Part shown: in pieces, positions 8,443 to 16,390 of the stretch | Numbering within the stretch: the stretch's first letter is position 1 | How the letters are laid out: each line of letters starts with the position of its first letter | Assembly (NCBI RefSeq): GCF_016055185.1 | Contig: NZ_JAECVR010000006.1 | Location: 62,001-126,000 of the forward strand | DNA: 64,000 nucleotides | Reading direction: 5' to 3' | Source: Paenactinomyces guangxiensis | GTDB taxonomy: Bacteria; Bacillota; Bacilli; Thermoactinomycetales; Thermoactinomycetaceae | Notes under the pieces: model-generated | Seen by the model: only the letters and a program-made list of their open reading frames with translations | Told to the model about the DNA's origin: nothing | Database searches by the model: none | Made by a program: the position numbers and the translations under genes

Positions 8443-10767
8443 ATGAAAAAAATTCAGCGGGTTGAGCAAATACTGATCCAGTTACATCGAAAATATGAAC
8501 AGGGAGTGCCTGCACAGGCGGTGGCACAAGAGCTGATGCTTGACCGCTCTACGGCCAGCCGCTATTTAAATCAACTGGTGAAAGAGAACAAAGCGCAAAA
8601 AAAGATCGGCCGCCCGGTCCGGTATATCCCGGTACCGCCTGTGCCGCAAATGGACAAGCCTTCTCCCGTCAGCTCCGCAAAGACACCTTTGCATTCCGGT
8701 GAGCCTGAGTTTGTCTCTTTCGCGGCGGGGGTGGGCAAAAGCCTGCAGCCGGTTTTGCACGAGGCAATGGCCGCCCTGCTTTACCCGCCCTATGGATTGC
8801 CGATCCTTCTTACCGGTGAAACAGGAGTCGGGAAAAGTTATCTTGCCCACACCCTGTACCAAATCGCTGTCAGAGACCGGCGCCTCCCTTCATCTTCACC
8901 TTTTATTTCTTTTAATTGTGCCGAATATGCCCAGAATCCCGAACTGCTGATGGCACAGTTATTTGGTGTGGAAAAAGGAGCCTTTACCGGTGCCCTGACA
9001 GATAAGGCAGGTCTCGTTGAACGGGCAAATGAGGGAATTTTATTCTTAGACGAGATTCACCGCTTGCCACCGGCGGGACAAGAAATGCTCTTTTACCTCA
9101 TCGATCAGGGTTCCTATCGCCGCTTGGGAGAAACGGGCACTCACCGAAAAGGAAATATTCACCTAATCGGGGCAACCACTGAATCCCCGGAAAAAGTATT
9201 GCTGCCGGCGTTATACAGGCGCTTTTCGGTCCGGTTGACTCTTCCGCCGCTGAGAGATCGGCCTCGCGAGGAACGGGAAGATTTACTGCAATTTTTCCTG
9301 GAGCAGGAAGCCGGTAAGATGGGCGTTCCTTTACAGATGTCCCCGGAGTGTTACACTGCTTTCCTCCAATATGAATGTCCGGGAAATATTGGGCAGCTCC
9401 GGAGTGATATACAAATCGCATGCGCCCGGGCATTTCTGCGCCATCTCTACCGTCCCGGTCAAGAAGTGATGGTTCAATTTGCCGACTTACCGCGTTCTTT
9501 GCGTGAATATCGCCCTGTAACCACCGCGATTCGGCCACTTGTCTCCACAGAAGGTTTGCCAGGTACAACTGAAACGGAAGAACTGGAGAACATCTATCAA
9601 CAGTGCACCAAACACCGGGAGCAGCTGCTGAAACAAAATGCAAGCTCCATGCAAATCGATCAGGAACTGCAAGCCATTATAAATCAATATATCCATTCCC
9701 TGCTTGATTCGGCGGACCGGTCCCGGCAAAACGGGCATCAGGAAGGCTCTCCTATTTGGAGTAAGTTATTTGAGGCTTTAAGGAAATCGATACAAGAGAT
9801 TGGAAAACCTCTCTCTTACAGACAATTGGCTGCGTTAAGCCTTCATATTCAGGAGTTTCTCAACAAATCGCCGTCTTCGCTGCAAACAGACCCGCTGCCT
9901 TCACTGCCGGAACCACCGGCTTTTTATCATCAGGCAGCACAAAAGATCGCAAACGATTTAAGAACAGAACTGGGCATTGATTTACCCGCCCGTGAGATTA
10001 AAATCATCTCCCTGTTTCTCTCTGCAGAAGAAAAAAGAGAGAATCAGCTTAAACAGCGATTAATTGCTACGGTTTGTTTAACCGGGGAAGGAGCGGCTGT
10101 TTCCCTGGAATACTGGCTCAAGGAAAATCTGCCTCCCACTGATCAGGACGTGGTAGTACAATCTGTACAAATTGACCCTGTAAACCGCCATTCTCTGACC
10201 CTGGAACATTTAAAAGAAGAATATAACTTAATCGCAGTTGTTGGCACTGTTCCCCCCGCCATGGACGACATTTTCTATATCCCGGCCTGGGAACTCTATC
10301 AGCCGCAGGGATTTCAACGTTTAACGGAGCGCCTGGATACGACCCGGCCCAGGAAAACAAATAAGGAGGAAGCCGTTCTGAGCCGGGAAAACATCCCTGA
10401 ATGGGTTCAGCAGGGGCTTTTGAAAACGGTTGTTCATTTCAACCCCTGGCGGTTTATGCAAATTGTCAGCAGTGAGATGGAAACATTTCGGGAAGTATTT
10501 GACTGGGATGCCGAGCTGGAAGCAGGTTGCTGGATGCATTTGGGGGTTTATACAGACCGCCTGTTACAAAACCGATTGGCTTCAGGAGAGACAGAAGAGG
10601 CAGTTTCCGAACCGAATAGCGACCCGGCCCATCTCTCCACTGCACAAATATTTGTCTGGGAGCAGCTATTGAAACGCCTGGAAGAAACTTTTTGTATCCA
10701 GTATCCACCTGCAACCGCACGAGAAATGGCGCGGTTTTCCGCAACGGTCGTGAAGGCGCCTGTGTAA
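8443..10767 (+). CDS. LevR/ManR-type sigma-54 activator with PRD domains
   Basis: Enhancer-binding activator of 774 residues controlled by PTS phosphorylation. Order seen: winged HTH (1-75), sigma-54 AAA+ domain with Walker A GETGVGKS, the GAFTGA loop and LFLDEIH Walker B, a first PRD (about 430-560), a GatB-like segment with VCLTGEGAA, and a second PRD at the C-terminus with its His in GCWMHLGVY. LevR proteins of about 940 residues carry an EIIA-Man domain between PRD1 and the GatB-like domain; here PRD1 runs straight into it, so that domain is missing. The ATG is used rather than the TTG five codons earlier, because GGAG sits nine bases before it. Probable target: the -24/-12 promoter at 11091. 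Confidence 0.9.
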   Translation: MKKIQRVEQILIQLHRKYEQGVPAQAVAQELMLDRSTASRYLNQLVKENKAQKKIGRPVRYIPVPPVPQMDKPSPVSSAKTPLHSGEPEFVSFAAGVGKSLQPVLHEAMAALLYPPYGLPILLTGETGVGKSYLAHTLYQIAVRDRRLPSSSPFISFNCAEYAQNPELLMAQLFGVEKGAFTGALTDKAGLVERANEGILFLDEIHRLPPAGQEMLFYLIDQGSYRRLGETGTHRKGNIHLIGATTESPEKVLLPALYRRFSVRLTLPPLRDRPREEREDLLQFFLEQEAGKMGVPLQMSPECYTAFLQYECPGNIGQLRSDIQIACARAFLRHLYRPGQEVMVQFADLPRSLREYRPVTTAIRPLVSTEGLPGTTETEELENIYQQCTKHREQLLKQNASSMQIDQELQAIINQYIHSLLDSADRSRQNGHQEGSPIWSKLFEALRKSIQEIGKPLSYRQLAALSLHIQEFLNKSPSSLQTDPLPSLPEPPAFYHQAAQKIANDLRTELGIDLPAREIKIISLFLSAEEKRENQLKQRLIATVCLTGEGAAVSLEYWLKENLPPTDQDVVVQSVQIDPVNRHSLTLEHLKEEYNLIAVVGTVPPAMDDIFYIPAWELYQPQGFQRLTERLDTTRPRKTNKEEAVLSRENIPEWVQQGLLKTVVHFNPWRFMQIVSSEMETFREVFDWDAELEAGCWMHLGVYTDRLLQNRLASGETEEAVSEPNSDPAHLSTAQIFVWEQLLKRLEETFCIQYPPATAREMARFSATVVKAPV

Positions 10768-10797
10768 AGTGTGCAATTGATCCTGCACACTTTTCCC
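10766..10797 (+). terminator. Terminator of the LevR-like gene
   Basis: AAAGTGTGCA (overlapping the stop codon) pairs with TGCACACTTT, a 10-bp stem, followed by TTTT. It separates the activator gene from the PTS operon. Confidence 0.85.
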
Positions 10798-10806
10798 TGT
10801 TATTCT

Positions 10807-11040
10807 GTGAAAGTGTATGTATCTGAGGGGGAAGCAGAATTCTGTCTCTCTTCCGACCGGCGCCTGCGAAGAAGTAAAAGTGGCCGCTCCAAAAACAGCA
10901 CAAAGGGCGCAGTCATTAGGGCAGGGAAGCGAAGCCAATGAAGAATTGGTCGCTTTTTCCCTTGTTCCGTTTTTTCCGCTCAGAAGGTTGCCAAAAGGTC
11001 TCTCCCCACAATTCTGCTTCCCGGGCATGATGAAAACTTT
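10807..11040. repeat. Dispersed palindromic element, copy 1 (two-armed)
   Basis: The left arm starts GTGAAAGTG (10807) and runs through a G-run to CAGAATTCTG (10835-10844) and TCTC. A degenerate inverse copy of the same motif lies at 11010-11040, so GGGAAGCAGAATT (10829-10841) is repeated as AATTCTGCTTCCC (11010-11022). Related copies lie at 16008 and 42878. It could be a small non-autonomous mobile element or a large RNA hairpin. No coding capacity is seen between the arms. Confidence 0.6.
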
Positions 11041-11090
11041 ATGCCAGGGGTGTGTCGCTTGGTCATGAGGGCTTTCTTTGTAAACACAGT

Positions 11091-11106
11091 TGGCATGAAA
11101 CTTGCT
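11091..11106 (+). promoter_or_regulatory. Sigma-54 (-24/-12) promoter of the IIB-ptsH-ptsI operon
   Basis: TGGCAT-GAAAC-TTGCT matches the consensus TGGCAY-N5-TTGCW. The invariant GG (11092-11093) and GC (11104-11105) are separated by exactly ten bases. It lies behind a LevR-type sigma-54 activator gene and about 160 bases before the first gene of the PTS operon. Confidence 0.8.
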
Positions 11107-11292
11107 TTTTAATATAATGGGCTGTTCTTTGCAGGAAAAATGATAGAGGCGGGTTTCGCACACATCTTATTTTCTTTTACTTGTGATGTTCCCACCATCT
11201 ATGGTTATTACATGTCACACATATGGGCGGGAAATAATAGTCAGGAAGGATAGGATGCCCAGATGATGGTTGCCGCGGGCTGCGATGGAAGA

Positions 11293-11664
11293 ATGAGATG
11301 TCCGATCCGGTTGATTATTTTGTGCAACCTGGGAATCAGCTCAACCGCTCTCTGCCAGAAAGTAAACGAGGCGGCAGTTCAAAGAGGAATTCACCTTGAG
11401 GTAACAGCGGTTGGAACAGTCGAATTTAAAAAAAATCCAAAAGATGCCGATCTCGTTCTGTTGGAGCCACAGGTACGTCACCTGAAAAGTGAATTGCAGC
11501 AGATCACAAGGAAGCAAAACATCCCGCTCGAATTAGCAGATCCGATCGCTTTTGTCACGATGGACGGCGAAAAAGTGTTAAACCAGGTTTTACAGATTCT
11601 GAAAGCCGGTTCAGGATCGGAAAGACCGGTCCGTTCCATGAAAAACAAATCAACAAAGGAGTAA
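11293..11664 (+). CDS. Orphan PTS IIB subunit, lactose/cellobiose family
   Basis: Cytosolic phosphotransfer protein of 123 residues. LIILCNLGISSTAL holds the active-site Cys11 of the P-loop, and LLEPQVRHLKSEL matches the LxGPQ(I/V)R segment of ChbB/CelA proteins. No IIA or IIC gene is nearby; it is followed directly by ptsH and ptsI. The start at MRCPIRL puts the Cys at the normal distance. An in-frame ATG ten codons earlier (11263, behind AGGAAGGA) is possible. It may serve a distant IIC, such as celB at 51633, or act in signalling to the LevR-type activator. Both ideas are inference. Confidence 0.85.
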   Translation: MRCPIRLIILCNLGISSTALCQKVNEAAVQRGIHLEVTAVGTVEFKKNPKDADLVLLEPQVRHLKSELQQITRKQNIPLELADPIAFVTMDGEKVLNQVLQILKAGSGSERPVRSMKNKSTKE

Positions 11665-11670
11665 TGATTG

Positions 11671-11931
11671 ATGGCGGAAAAAACAGTTACTATTACAAAT
11701 TCAAGCGGTCTTCACGCACGTCCTGCTTCTCTGCTGGTAAAAGAGGCCGGAAACTTTAAAAGCACGATCAAACTGGTGAAAGAAGGTCGTGAGGTGGATG
11801 CCAAGAGCCTGCTTGGCGTGATGTCTCTGGCGGCAAAACAAAATGATTCCATCATCATCCGGGCTGAAGGCGAAGATGCCGAGGCAGCCGTAGAAACACT
11901 TGCCACTTTTATCGAAACCCATCAGGAATAA
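11671..11931 (+). CDS. ptsH: Phosphocarrier protein HPr
   Basis: General PTS phosphocarrier of 86 residues. His15 in SGLHARPAS takes phosphate from enzyme I. Ser46 in AKSLLGVMSL is the HPr kinase site used for CcpA-dependent catabolite repression in Firmicutes. The ATG lies nine bases after AAAGGAG, seven bases beyond the IIB stop. It is second in a IIB-HPr-EI operon that appears to be read from a sigma-54 promoter, an unusual arrangement for ptsH. Confidence 0.95.
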   Translation: MAEKTVTITNSSGLHARPASLLVKEAGNFKSTIKLVKEGREVDAKSLLGVMSLAAKQNDSIIIRAEGEDAEAAVETLATFIETHQE

Positions 11932-11957
11932 CAATATAATCGGAAGAGGGGAATACA

Positions 11958-13667
11958 TTGAATCTGCATATTAAAGGAGTGGGGGCCGCACCCGGTTTGG
12001 CAATCGGCCAAGTTATCTGGTGGAGAAAAGATAAACCCACTGTGCAAATTCGTCATGTGGACCAACCCGAACAGGAGCTGTCCAAATTACAGAAAGCGGT
12101 GGAACAAGCGAAAGAACAGATCACCCAATTGCGTCAAATTGCTGCCAGACGCATGGGTGAAGCGGAAGCCGCTGTCTTTGACGCTCATTTGGCCTTTTTG
12201 GATGATCCGTCTTTTACCGGTGAAATGCAAAACCGTATTCAATCCCAGTCCAAAAATGCCGAGGCCGTTTGTGCCCAGGTAACTGAAGAGATGAGCACCA
12301 TGCTCGCCTCGCTTGATGATGAATACATGCGCGCCCGGGCCGATGACATTCAAGATGTTGGGAACCGCCTGCTGTTGCTGTTGTCAGGAAAAAGCCCGTT
12401 TGACCCGTCCTTGCTTAAACCTGGCAGTATTGTCGTATCAGAAGAATTAACCCCCTCAGACACTGCACAATTTCCCGAGGGAATTGCCGGGATGGCCACT
12501 GCCAGGGGAAGCAAAACGGCTCATGCCGCAATCATGGCACGCACCCTCGGCATTCCTGCTGTTCTTGGTTTGGGGAACGGGATTGACCGGATGAAAGACG
12601 GGGATACCGTTATTATTGACGGTGACAAAGGGGAAATTTATATCAACCCTTCAGCCGAAGCGGAACAAGCAGCCCGTACAAAAATGGAGCAACAAAAGAA
12701 AGTGCGCGAACAAGCTCTGGCGGAAGCAGCACAGGAAGCTGTTACTGCCGATGGCAAACGGATCCAGGTCTTTGCCAATATCGGTAGCCTGAATGATGTA
12801 GAAATCGCTCTGGCTAATCATGCTGAGGGAGTAGGTTTGTTCCGGACCGAGTTTCTCTATCTGGAAAATGATCACTGGCCAACTGAAGAAGAGCAATATA
12901 AAGCGTACTCCCGGGTCTTAAAAGCGTTTGGGGAACGGCCGGTCGTCATACGCACACTGGATATCGGAGGGGATAAAGATCTTCCTTACGCCGATCTCCC
13001 CAAAGAAGAAAATCCTTTCCTCGGGCATCGAGCGATTCGTTACTGTTTAGCCAATCCGGAGATGTTTAAAGTACAACTGCGAGCCCTATTGCGGGCCAGT
13101 GTAGACGGCACATTATGGATTATGTTCCCCATGATTCAGAGTGTCTCGGAAATTCGTGCCGCCAAAGCTTTGCTTGAAGAGTGCCGAAATGAACTAAAAC
13201 AGGAAGGCGTTGCCGTCGCGGATTCAATTCCGGTCGGAATTATGATCGAAATCCCCGCAGCCGCGGTTACCGCAGACCTGCTGGCAAAAGAAGCAGACTT
13301 TATGAGCATCGGAACCAATGACTTGACTCAATACACACTTGCAGCTGACCGGGGCAACGAACAAGTGGCCCACCTGTATGATGCTGCTCATCCCGCCGTC
13401 CTTCGCCTGGTTCAAATGACTTGCCAGGCTGCTGAAAAAGCCGGGATTGTCGTTGGCATGTGCGGAGAGTTGGCAGGGGACAGAGAAATGGCTGAAGTGC
13501 TGATCGGATTGGGACTTCACGAATTGTCGATGAGCGCCGGAGCCATCCCGGAAGTGAAGCAAGCTGTTCGCCGTGTTGATTCAAAAACGGCAGAAGGATT
13601 GGCCCAGAAAGCCATTCAACAGGAAAACGGCGATCAAGTGAGGAAAATGGCCAAACGCAGTCAGTGA
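11958..13667 (+). CDS. ptsI: PTS enzyme I
   Basis: PEP-protein phosphotransferase of 569 residues. It takes phosphate from PEP on the His of ARGSKTAHAAIMAR and passes it to HPr. The PEP-binding half contains GLFRTEFLY, IMIEIPAA, SIGTNDLTQYTLAADR and the catalytic Cys region VVGMCGELAGD. The start is TTG, seven bases after AGAGGGG. It is the last gene of the operon, with a strong terminator behind. Confidence 0.95.
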   Translation: MNLHIKGVGAAPGLAIGQVIWWRKDKPTVQIRHVDQPEQELSKLQKAVEQAKEQITQLRQIAARRMGEAEAAVFDAHLAFLDDPSFTGEMQNRIQSQSKNAEAVCAQVTEEMSTMLASLDDEYMRARADDIQDVGNRLLLLLSGKSPFDPSLLKPGSIVVSEELTPSDTAQFPEGIAGMATARGSKTAHAAIMARTLGIPAVLGLGNGIDRMKDGDTVIIDGDKGEIYINPSAEAEQAARTKMEQQKKVREQALAEAAQEAVTADGKRIQVFANIGSLNDVEIALANHAEGVGLFRTEFLYLENDHWPTEEEQYKAYSRVLKAFGERPVVIRTLDIGGDKDLPYADLPKEENPFLGHRAIRYCLANPEMFKVQLRALLRASVDGTLWIMFPMIQSVSEIRAAKALLEECRNELKQEGVAVADSIPVGIMIEIPAAAVTADLLAKEADFMSIGTNDLTQYTLAADRGNEQVAHLYDAAHPAVLRLVQMTCQAAEKAGIVVGMCGELAGDREMAEVLIGLGLHELSMSAGAIPEVKQAVRRVDSKTAEGLAQKAIQQENGDQVRKMAKRSQ

Positions 13668-13673
13668 TAAAAT

Positions 13674-13711
13674 AAGGAACCTGAGCGAAAAACAGCCCGG
13701 GTTCCTTTTTT
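13674..13711 (+). terminator. Terminator of the PTS operon
   Basis: AAGGAACC pairs with GGTTCCTT across an 18-base loop and is followed by T residues. Confidence 0.85.
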
Positions 13712-13719
13712 GATATAAT

Positions 13720-13749
13720 TAAAAATCCCCCCACTTCAACAGTGAGGGG
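13720..13749 (-). terminator. Terminator of speD
   Basis: On the minus strand CCCCTCACT and AGTGGGGGG form a stem with a short loop, followed by ATTTTTAATT. Confidence 0.75.
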
Positions 13750-13761
13750 ACAGTGTATCCG

Positions 13762-14169
13762 TTAAACAGTCACTTCTTTTTTCAGCTCAATTGCTGCCGG
13801 TTGGACAACCTCAATGGGCCCAACGCCTCTCCGAAGTACTTTCGGGAATGCTTGGGTCGGTTTTAATACATTCAGCATGTACTCAATAGCGATCATGGGG
13901 TCAACAGTGTGACCGCAAGTATAACAGTCTAAAGCAGCAAACCCTTTTTCCGGGTATGTGTGAATCGATAAATGGCTTTCTGACAGCATCACCAAGACGG
14001 TGACCCCTTGTGGTTCAAATGGTTGGGCTTGAACAGAGAGGACAGTCGCTCCACATGCTTCGGCTGCTTTCCTCAAGTGATTCTCCAGAAAAGAAACATC
14101 ATTTAGCAAATTAAATTCAACACCCCATGTGTCCATGGCTACATGCCTTCCGAAAGTAGCGTATTCCAT
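13762..14169 (-). CDS. speD: S-adenosylmethionine decarboxylase proenzyme
   Basis: Pyruvoyl enzyme of 135 residues that supplies decarboxylated SAM for spermidine synthesis. The proenzyme cleaves itself between Glu64 and Ser65 in LSESHLSIHTYPE, and Ser65 becomes the pyruvoyl group. His70 and Cys85 (DCYTCGH) are the other catalytic residues. The start is the ATG nine bases after AGGAAGGGGG. An earlier in-frame ATG lies upstream of that ribosome binding site and is not supported. Spermidine synthase is not in the window. Confidence 0.93.
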   Translation of the reverse strand: MEYATFGRHVAMDTWGVEFNLLNDVSFLENHLRKAAEACGATVLSVQAQPFEPQGVTVLVMLSESHLSIHTYPEKGFAALDCYTCGHTVDPMIAIEYMLNVLKPTQAFPKVLRRGVGPIEVVQPAAIELKKEVTV

Positions 14170-14340
14170 CTCTTTCGGCCCCCTTCCTAGCAAAAAGTTG
14201 GTGTGAGCCAAATTCCGCTAGGATCTGCTTGTTCACCACGGGGGAAGGTTAGTCCAGTGAGGTCCCAACCCTTTAAGTGAATCCTGGATCCTACTAGCTC
14301 AATGTCACAATGATTAACTTAGCACATTCTCTTTCAAACT
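14170..14340 (-). promoter_or_regulatory. Structured leader of speD covering its ribosome binding site
   Basis: On the minus strand TCCTAGC (14217-14223) pairs with GCTAGGA (14185-14191), and the following GGGGG of the ribosome binding site (14179-14183) can pair with CCCCC (14240-14244). An alternative helix between 14182-14187 and 14243-14248 excludes the first. So the ribosome binding site can sit in competing structures. This resembles translational control, but I do not recognise a known riboswitch class. The rest of the gap to 14482 shows nothing else. Confidence 0.45.
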
Positions 14341-14482
14341 TCAATAGTTATTTTACCTTATTTTAAATGGATCCATCCACAGCCGAATGTGATCAAAATG
14401 AATCATCCGGCAGGAGATCTCCGATAAAAATAGAAATAGAATATTTGTTCCCCTTACTTCCGACAGAAAGGAATGAGATGTA

Positions 14483-14965
14483 ATGACCTCTCCGGTTACA
14501 ACCAGAGAATTGCTTTTTCACGAACTATCGGTACTTGTCCGCACTACCAGGCAACTGTTATCTAAAATAGATGGAGACCACTGGACCTTCCGACCTCATC
14601 CGTCGATGCGCACTCTTCATGAATTAGCTGAACATCTTGTCCAGATCCCCGCCGTCGATTTGGCCATCCTTCAGGAAAAGGATCAGAGGTCGGTTCAGCA
14701 ACTGGAAGCGGAGCTTTCTTCCGATAACAAAGAGGGACTGATTGCTGTTTTGGAAACAGGACAACAACAGTTACGGGAATACATGGAATCATTGGACGAA
14801 CAGAGCTTTTTCGAGAAAAGAACGACTGCTTTCTATGCTCAGGAATCCAGTACCCAGGCCAAGTGGCTGTTGGAAATTGTCACCCATATGGCACACCACC
14901 GAAGCCAATTATTCAACTATCTTAAACAGTTGGATTATAATGTGAACATGTTTGATCTTTATTGA
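14483..14965 (+). CDS. DinB/YfiT-like four-helix metalloprotein
   Basis: Cytosolic protein of 160 residues with the DinB fold. Likely metal ligands are the His of LHELAEHLVQIP and the paired His of THMAHHRSQLFNYL, which is the family's spacing. Such proteins are often thiol-dependent transferases, but the substrate here is unknown. AAAGGA lies 13 bases before the ATG. A second member is at 45339-45818. It is a single gene that converges on the next one and shares a terminator with it. Confidence 0.82.
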   Translation: MTSPVTTRELLFHELSVLVRTTRQLLSKIDGDHWTFRPHPSMRTLHELAEHLVQIPAVDLAILQEKDQRSVQQLEAELSSDNKEGLIAVLETGQQQLREYMESLDEQSFFEKRTTAFYAQESSTQAKWLLEIVTHMAHHRSQLFNYLKQLDYNVNMFDLY

Positions 14966-14975
14966 TAAAACAATT

Positions 14976-15015
14976 GCAACCAACCCCTGCAGGATTGGTT
15001 GCATCGTTTTATTTT
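14976..15015. terminator. Bidirectional terminator
   Basis: GCAACCAA and TTGGTTGC form an 8-bp stem between two convergent genes, with T-rich sequence on the plus-strand side. Confidence 0.75.
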
Positions 15016-15016
15016 T

Positions 15017-15856
15017 TTATTTCATTGACAGTTTTTTGACCCAGATATTCATATCTTCAAACTGACCGGCAATCTGGCTGTTTTGAATCAAACGGCCCTG
15101 ATACTCAAATCCCAGTTTCGATATGACCACATTCATTCCTGTTGAAACGGCCCGGGTGAGAGAAAAGAGATTGGGAACACCCAATTCCTGCATCCGTTTT
15201 TCCAAATCAAAGATGATTGCACTTAAAAGCCCTTTTCCGCGGTATTCCGGATTGGTGGCACAATCGGTAATCTCTGCGCAATTATATTTTGTAAAAACAT
15301 CTGCCGATGCTGCACTGACGATTTTGTTCTCATGAGTAACAACCGTAAAATATACATCTTTTTCCATACACTCTCTGATAAACTTCTCATCATGGATCGG
15401 GGTAGGATAAGTCTCAAAGACCAGCTGGTACAACCCGGCCAATTCTTTGGCATCGGCGGGTGTCGCTCGACGAAGGGTAAAAGAGGGGTCAAGTGGAGGC
15501 GGCTCCTCAATTGTTTCTGCTTGTTCGGCAATCTCAATAATTTGATCCTTTTTCTCTCCGTCTTCACTCACAGATCGGCTGTCATCAATGAACCGGGATA
15601 AGATGAAGGCCGGCTCTCCGTTAAAAAAGACGCTGATCTCTCCTTCTTGTTCAAAACCGAGCTTTTCAAATTCGGCAATATCTTCAGGGTCCGCATAAAT
15701 CAACACTTTCCCTATATCCTTTTCATTAGCCAATTCTTCCAGATGCTTCGTTAATGCTTCCAGGTCATCCGTCGTATAGCGCATTAACTTGATTCGACTG
15801 TTGTACTCATCCAGTTCAATAGACGCATTTTTCGATGATACTTCTGAAGCAATCAT
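15017..15856 (-). CDS. ablB: Putative beta-lysine N-acetyltransferase (AblB-like)
   Basis: GNAT acetyltransferase of 279 residues. The C-terminal half (from about 130, FTLRRATPADAKEL) carries the acetyl-CoA loop NPEYRGKGLLSAI. The N-terminal half, with VFFNGEPAFILSRF, resembles the extension found in AblB/YodP, which acetylates beta-lysine to make an osmolyte. The partner lysine 2,3-aminomutase (ablA) is not adjacent, so the substrate is less certain than the fold. The ATG lies ten bases after GGAGGG; the TTG six codons earlier is inside that site. Confidence 0.7.
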   Translation of the reverse strand: MIASEVSSKNASIELDEYNSRIKLMRYTTDDLEALTKHLEELANEKDIGKVLIYADPEDIAEFEKLGFEQEGEISVFFNGEPAFILSRFIDDSRSVSEDGEKKDQIIEIAEQAETIEEPPPLDPSFTLRRATPADAKELAGLYQLVFETYPTPIHDEKFIRECMEKDVYFTVVTHENKIVSAASADVFTKYNCAEITDCATNPEYRGKGLLSAIIFDLEKRMQELGVPNLFSLTRAVSTGMNVVISKLGFEYQGRLIQNSQIAGQFEDMNIWVKKLSMK

Positions 15857-16390
15857 TGAATTATAACCCTCCAAGGTTTAATTTTACAAACGGCAAACCG
15901 ACATAAGAGGTCACTTTTATAATCCCCTCCCCTGAAAAAGCTAAACTTCTTTTTCCGATCTATTTTGATGACATATTTTTAATCAGTGCATTTTTTTATT
16001 TTTTCAGTGAAAGTGTATAGCAGTGGGGGGGAGGACAGAATTCTGTCTCCCCAGGGGCTTTATACAATCTTTCATCCCGGGGCTGCAACAGTTATGCCCC
16101 ATTCCCCGGAAAACATACATAAACCCTTTTGGAGACGAATATTTTTTACGAGTAACTTTCATTTATATTGGGAAGGATATTATTATGAACTTCTCTCCTT
16201 AAAGTGGTAGAGTTTGAGGAAGTGATCCTCTCCACGAGCGTAACTCCCCGCAGTCCTCATATTACAACTTAAAATGCGTGTGAATGAATCCGACAAGCAC
16301 AAAACTCGCTCTCATCTACTATTTAAAATGGGGAGTTTTCCCGCTCGCTAATCATAAATGATACTTTTTTAAAAACAGGGGGCTATGTCC
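15857..16390. other. Gap holding repeat copy 2
   Basis: About 530 bases. Apart from the palindromic element at 16008-16074 I see only A+T-rich sequence and short frames. A five-codon frame near 16175 has a good ribosome binding site but is too short to call a gene. Confidence 0.45.
16008..16074. repeat. Dispersed palindromic element, copy 2 (compact, complete)
   Basis: The ends TGAAAG and CTTTCA are inverted. The inner part reads GTGTATAGC, a G-run, then GGACAGAATTCTGTC and CTCCCC, and returns through GCTTTATACAATCTTTCA. The whole 67 bases are an imperfect hairpin centred on CAGAATTCTG (16036-16045). It shares its left half with copies at 10807 and 42878. Confidence 0.65.

Larger units (their letters stand above)
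10768..11262. other. Gap between the LevR gene and the IIB-ptsHI operon
   Basis: Nearly 500 bases without a supported gene. In order it holds the LevR terminator, the two-armed repeat, the -24/-12 promoter at 11091-11106 and an untranslated leader of about 145 bases. Open frames across it have no ribosome binding sites and show no protein-like composition. Confidence 0.55.

Noticed and set aside
11090-11120. SigA promoter (TATAAT-like ATATAATGG) for the ptsHI operon
   Set aside because: A -10-like box exists at about 11112, but no suitable -35 precedes it, while the -24/-12 match is exact. It could be a minor promoter.
10466-11163. Overlapping minus-strand frames behind the LevR gene
   Set aside because: They lie opposite a well-supported coding region and its repeat element, without ribosome binding sites or protein-like composition.
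13762-14211. Longer speD product starting at 14211
   Set aside because: The extra 14 codons contain the ribosome binding site and leader stem. The shorter start fits the usual SpeD length.
15986-16210. A 74-codon frame across repeat copy 2
   Set aside because: It consists largely of the palindromic element and has no start signal.
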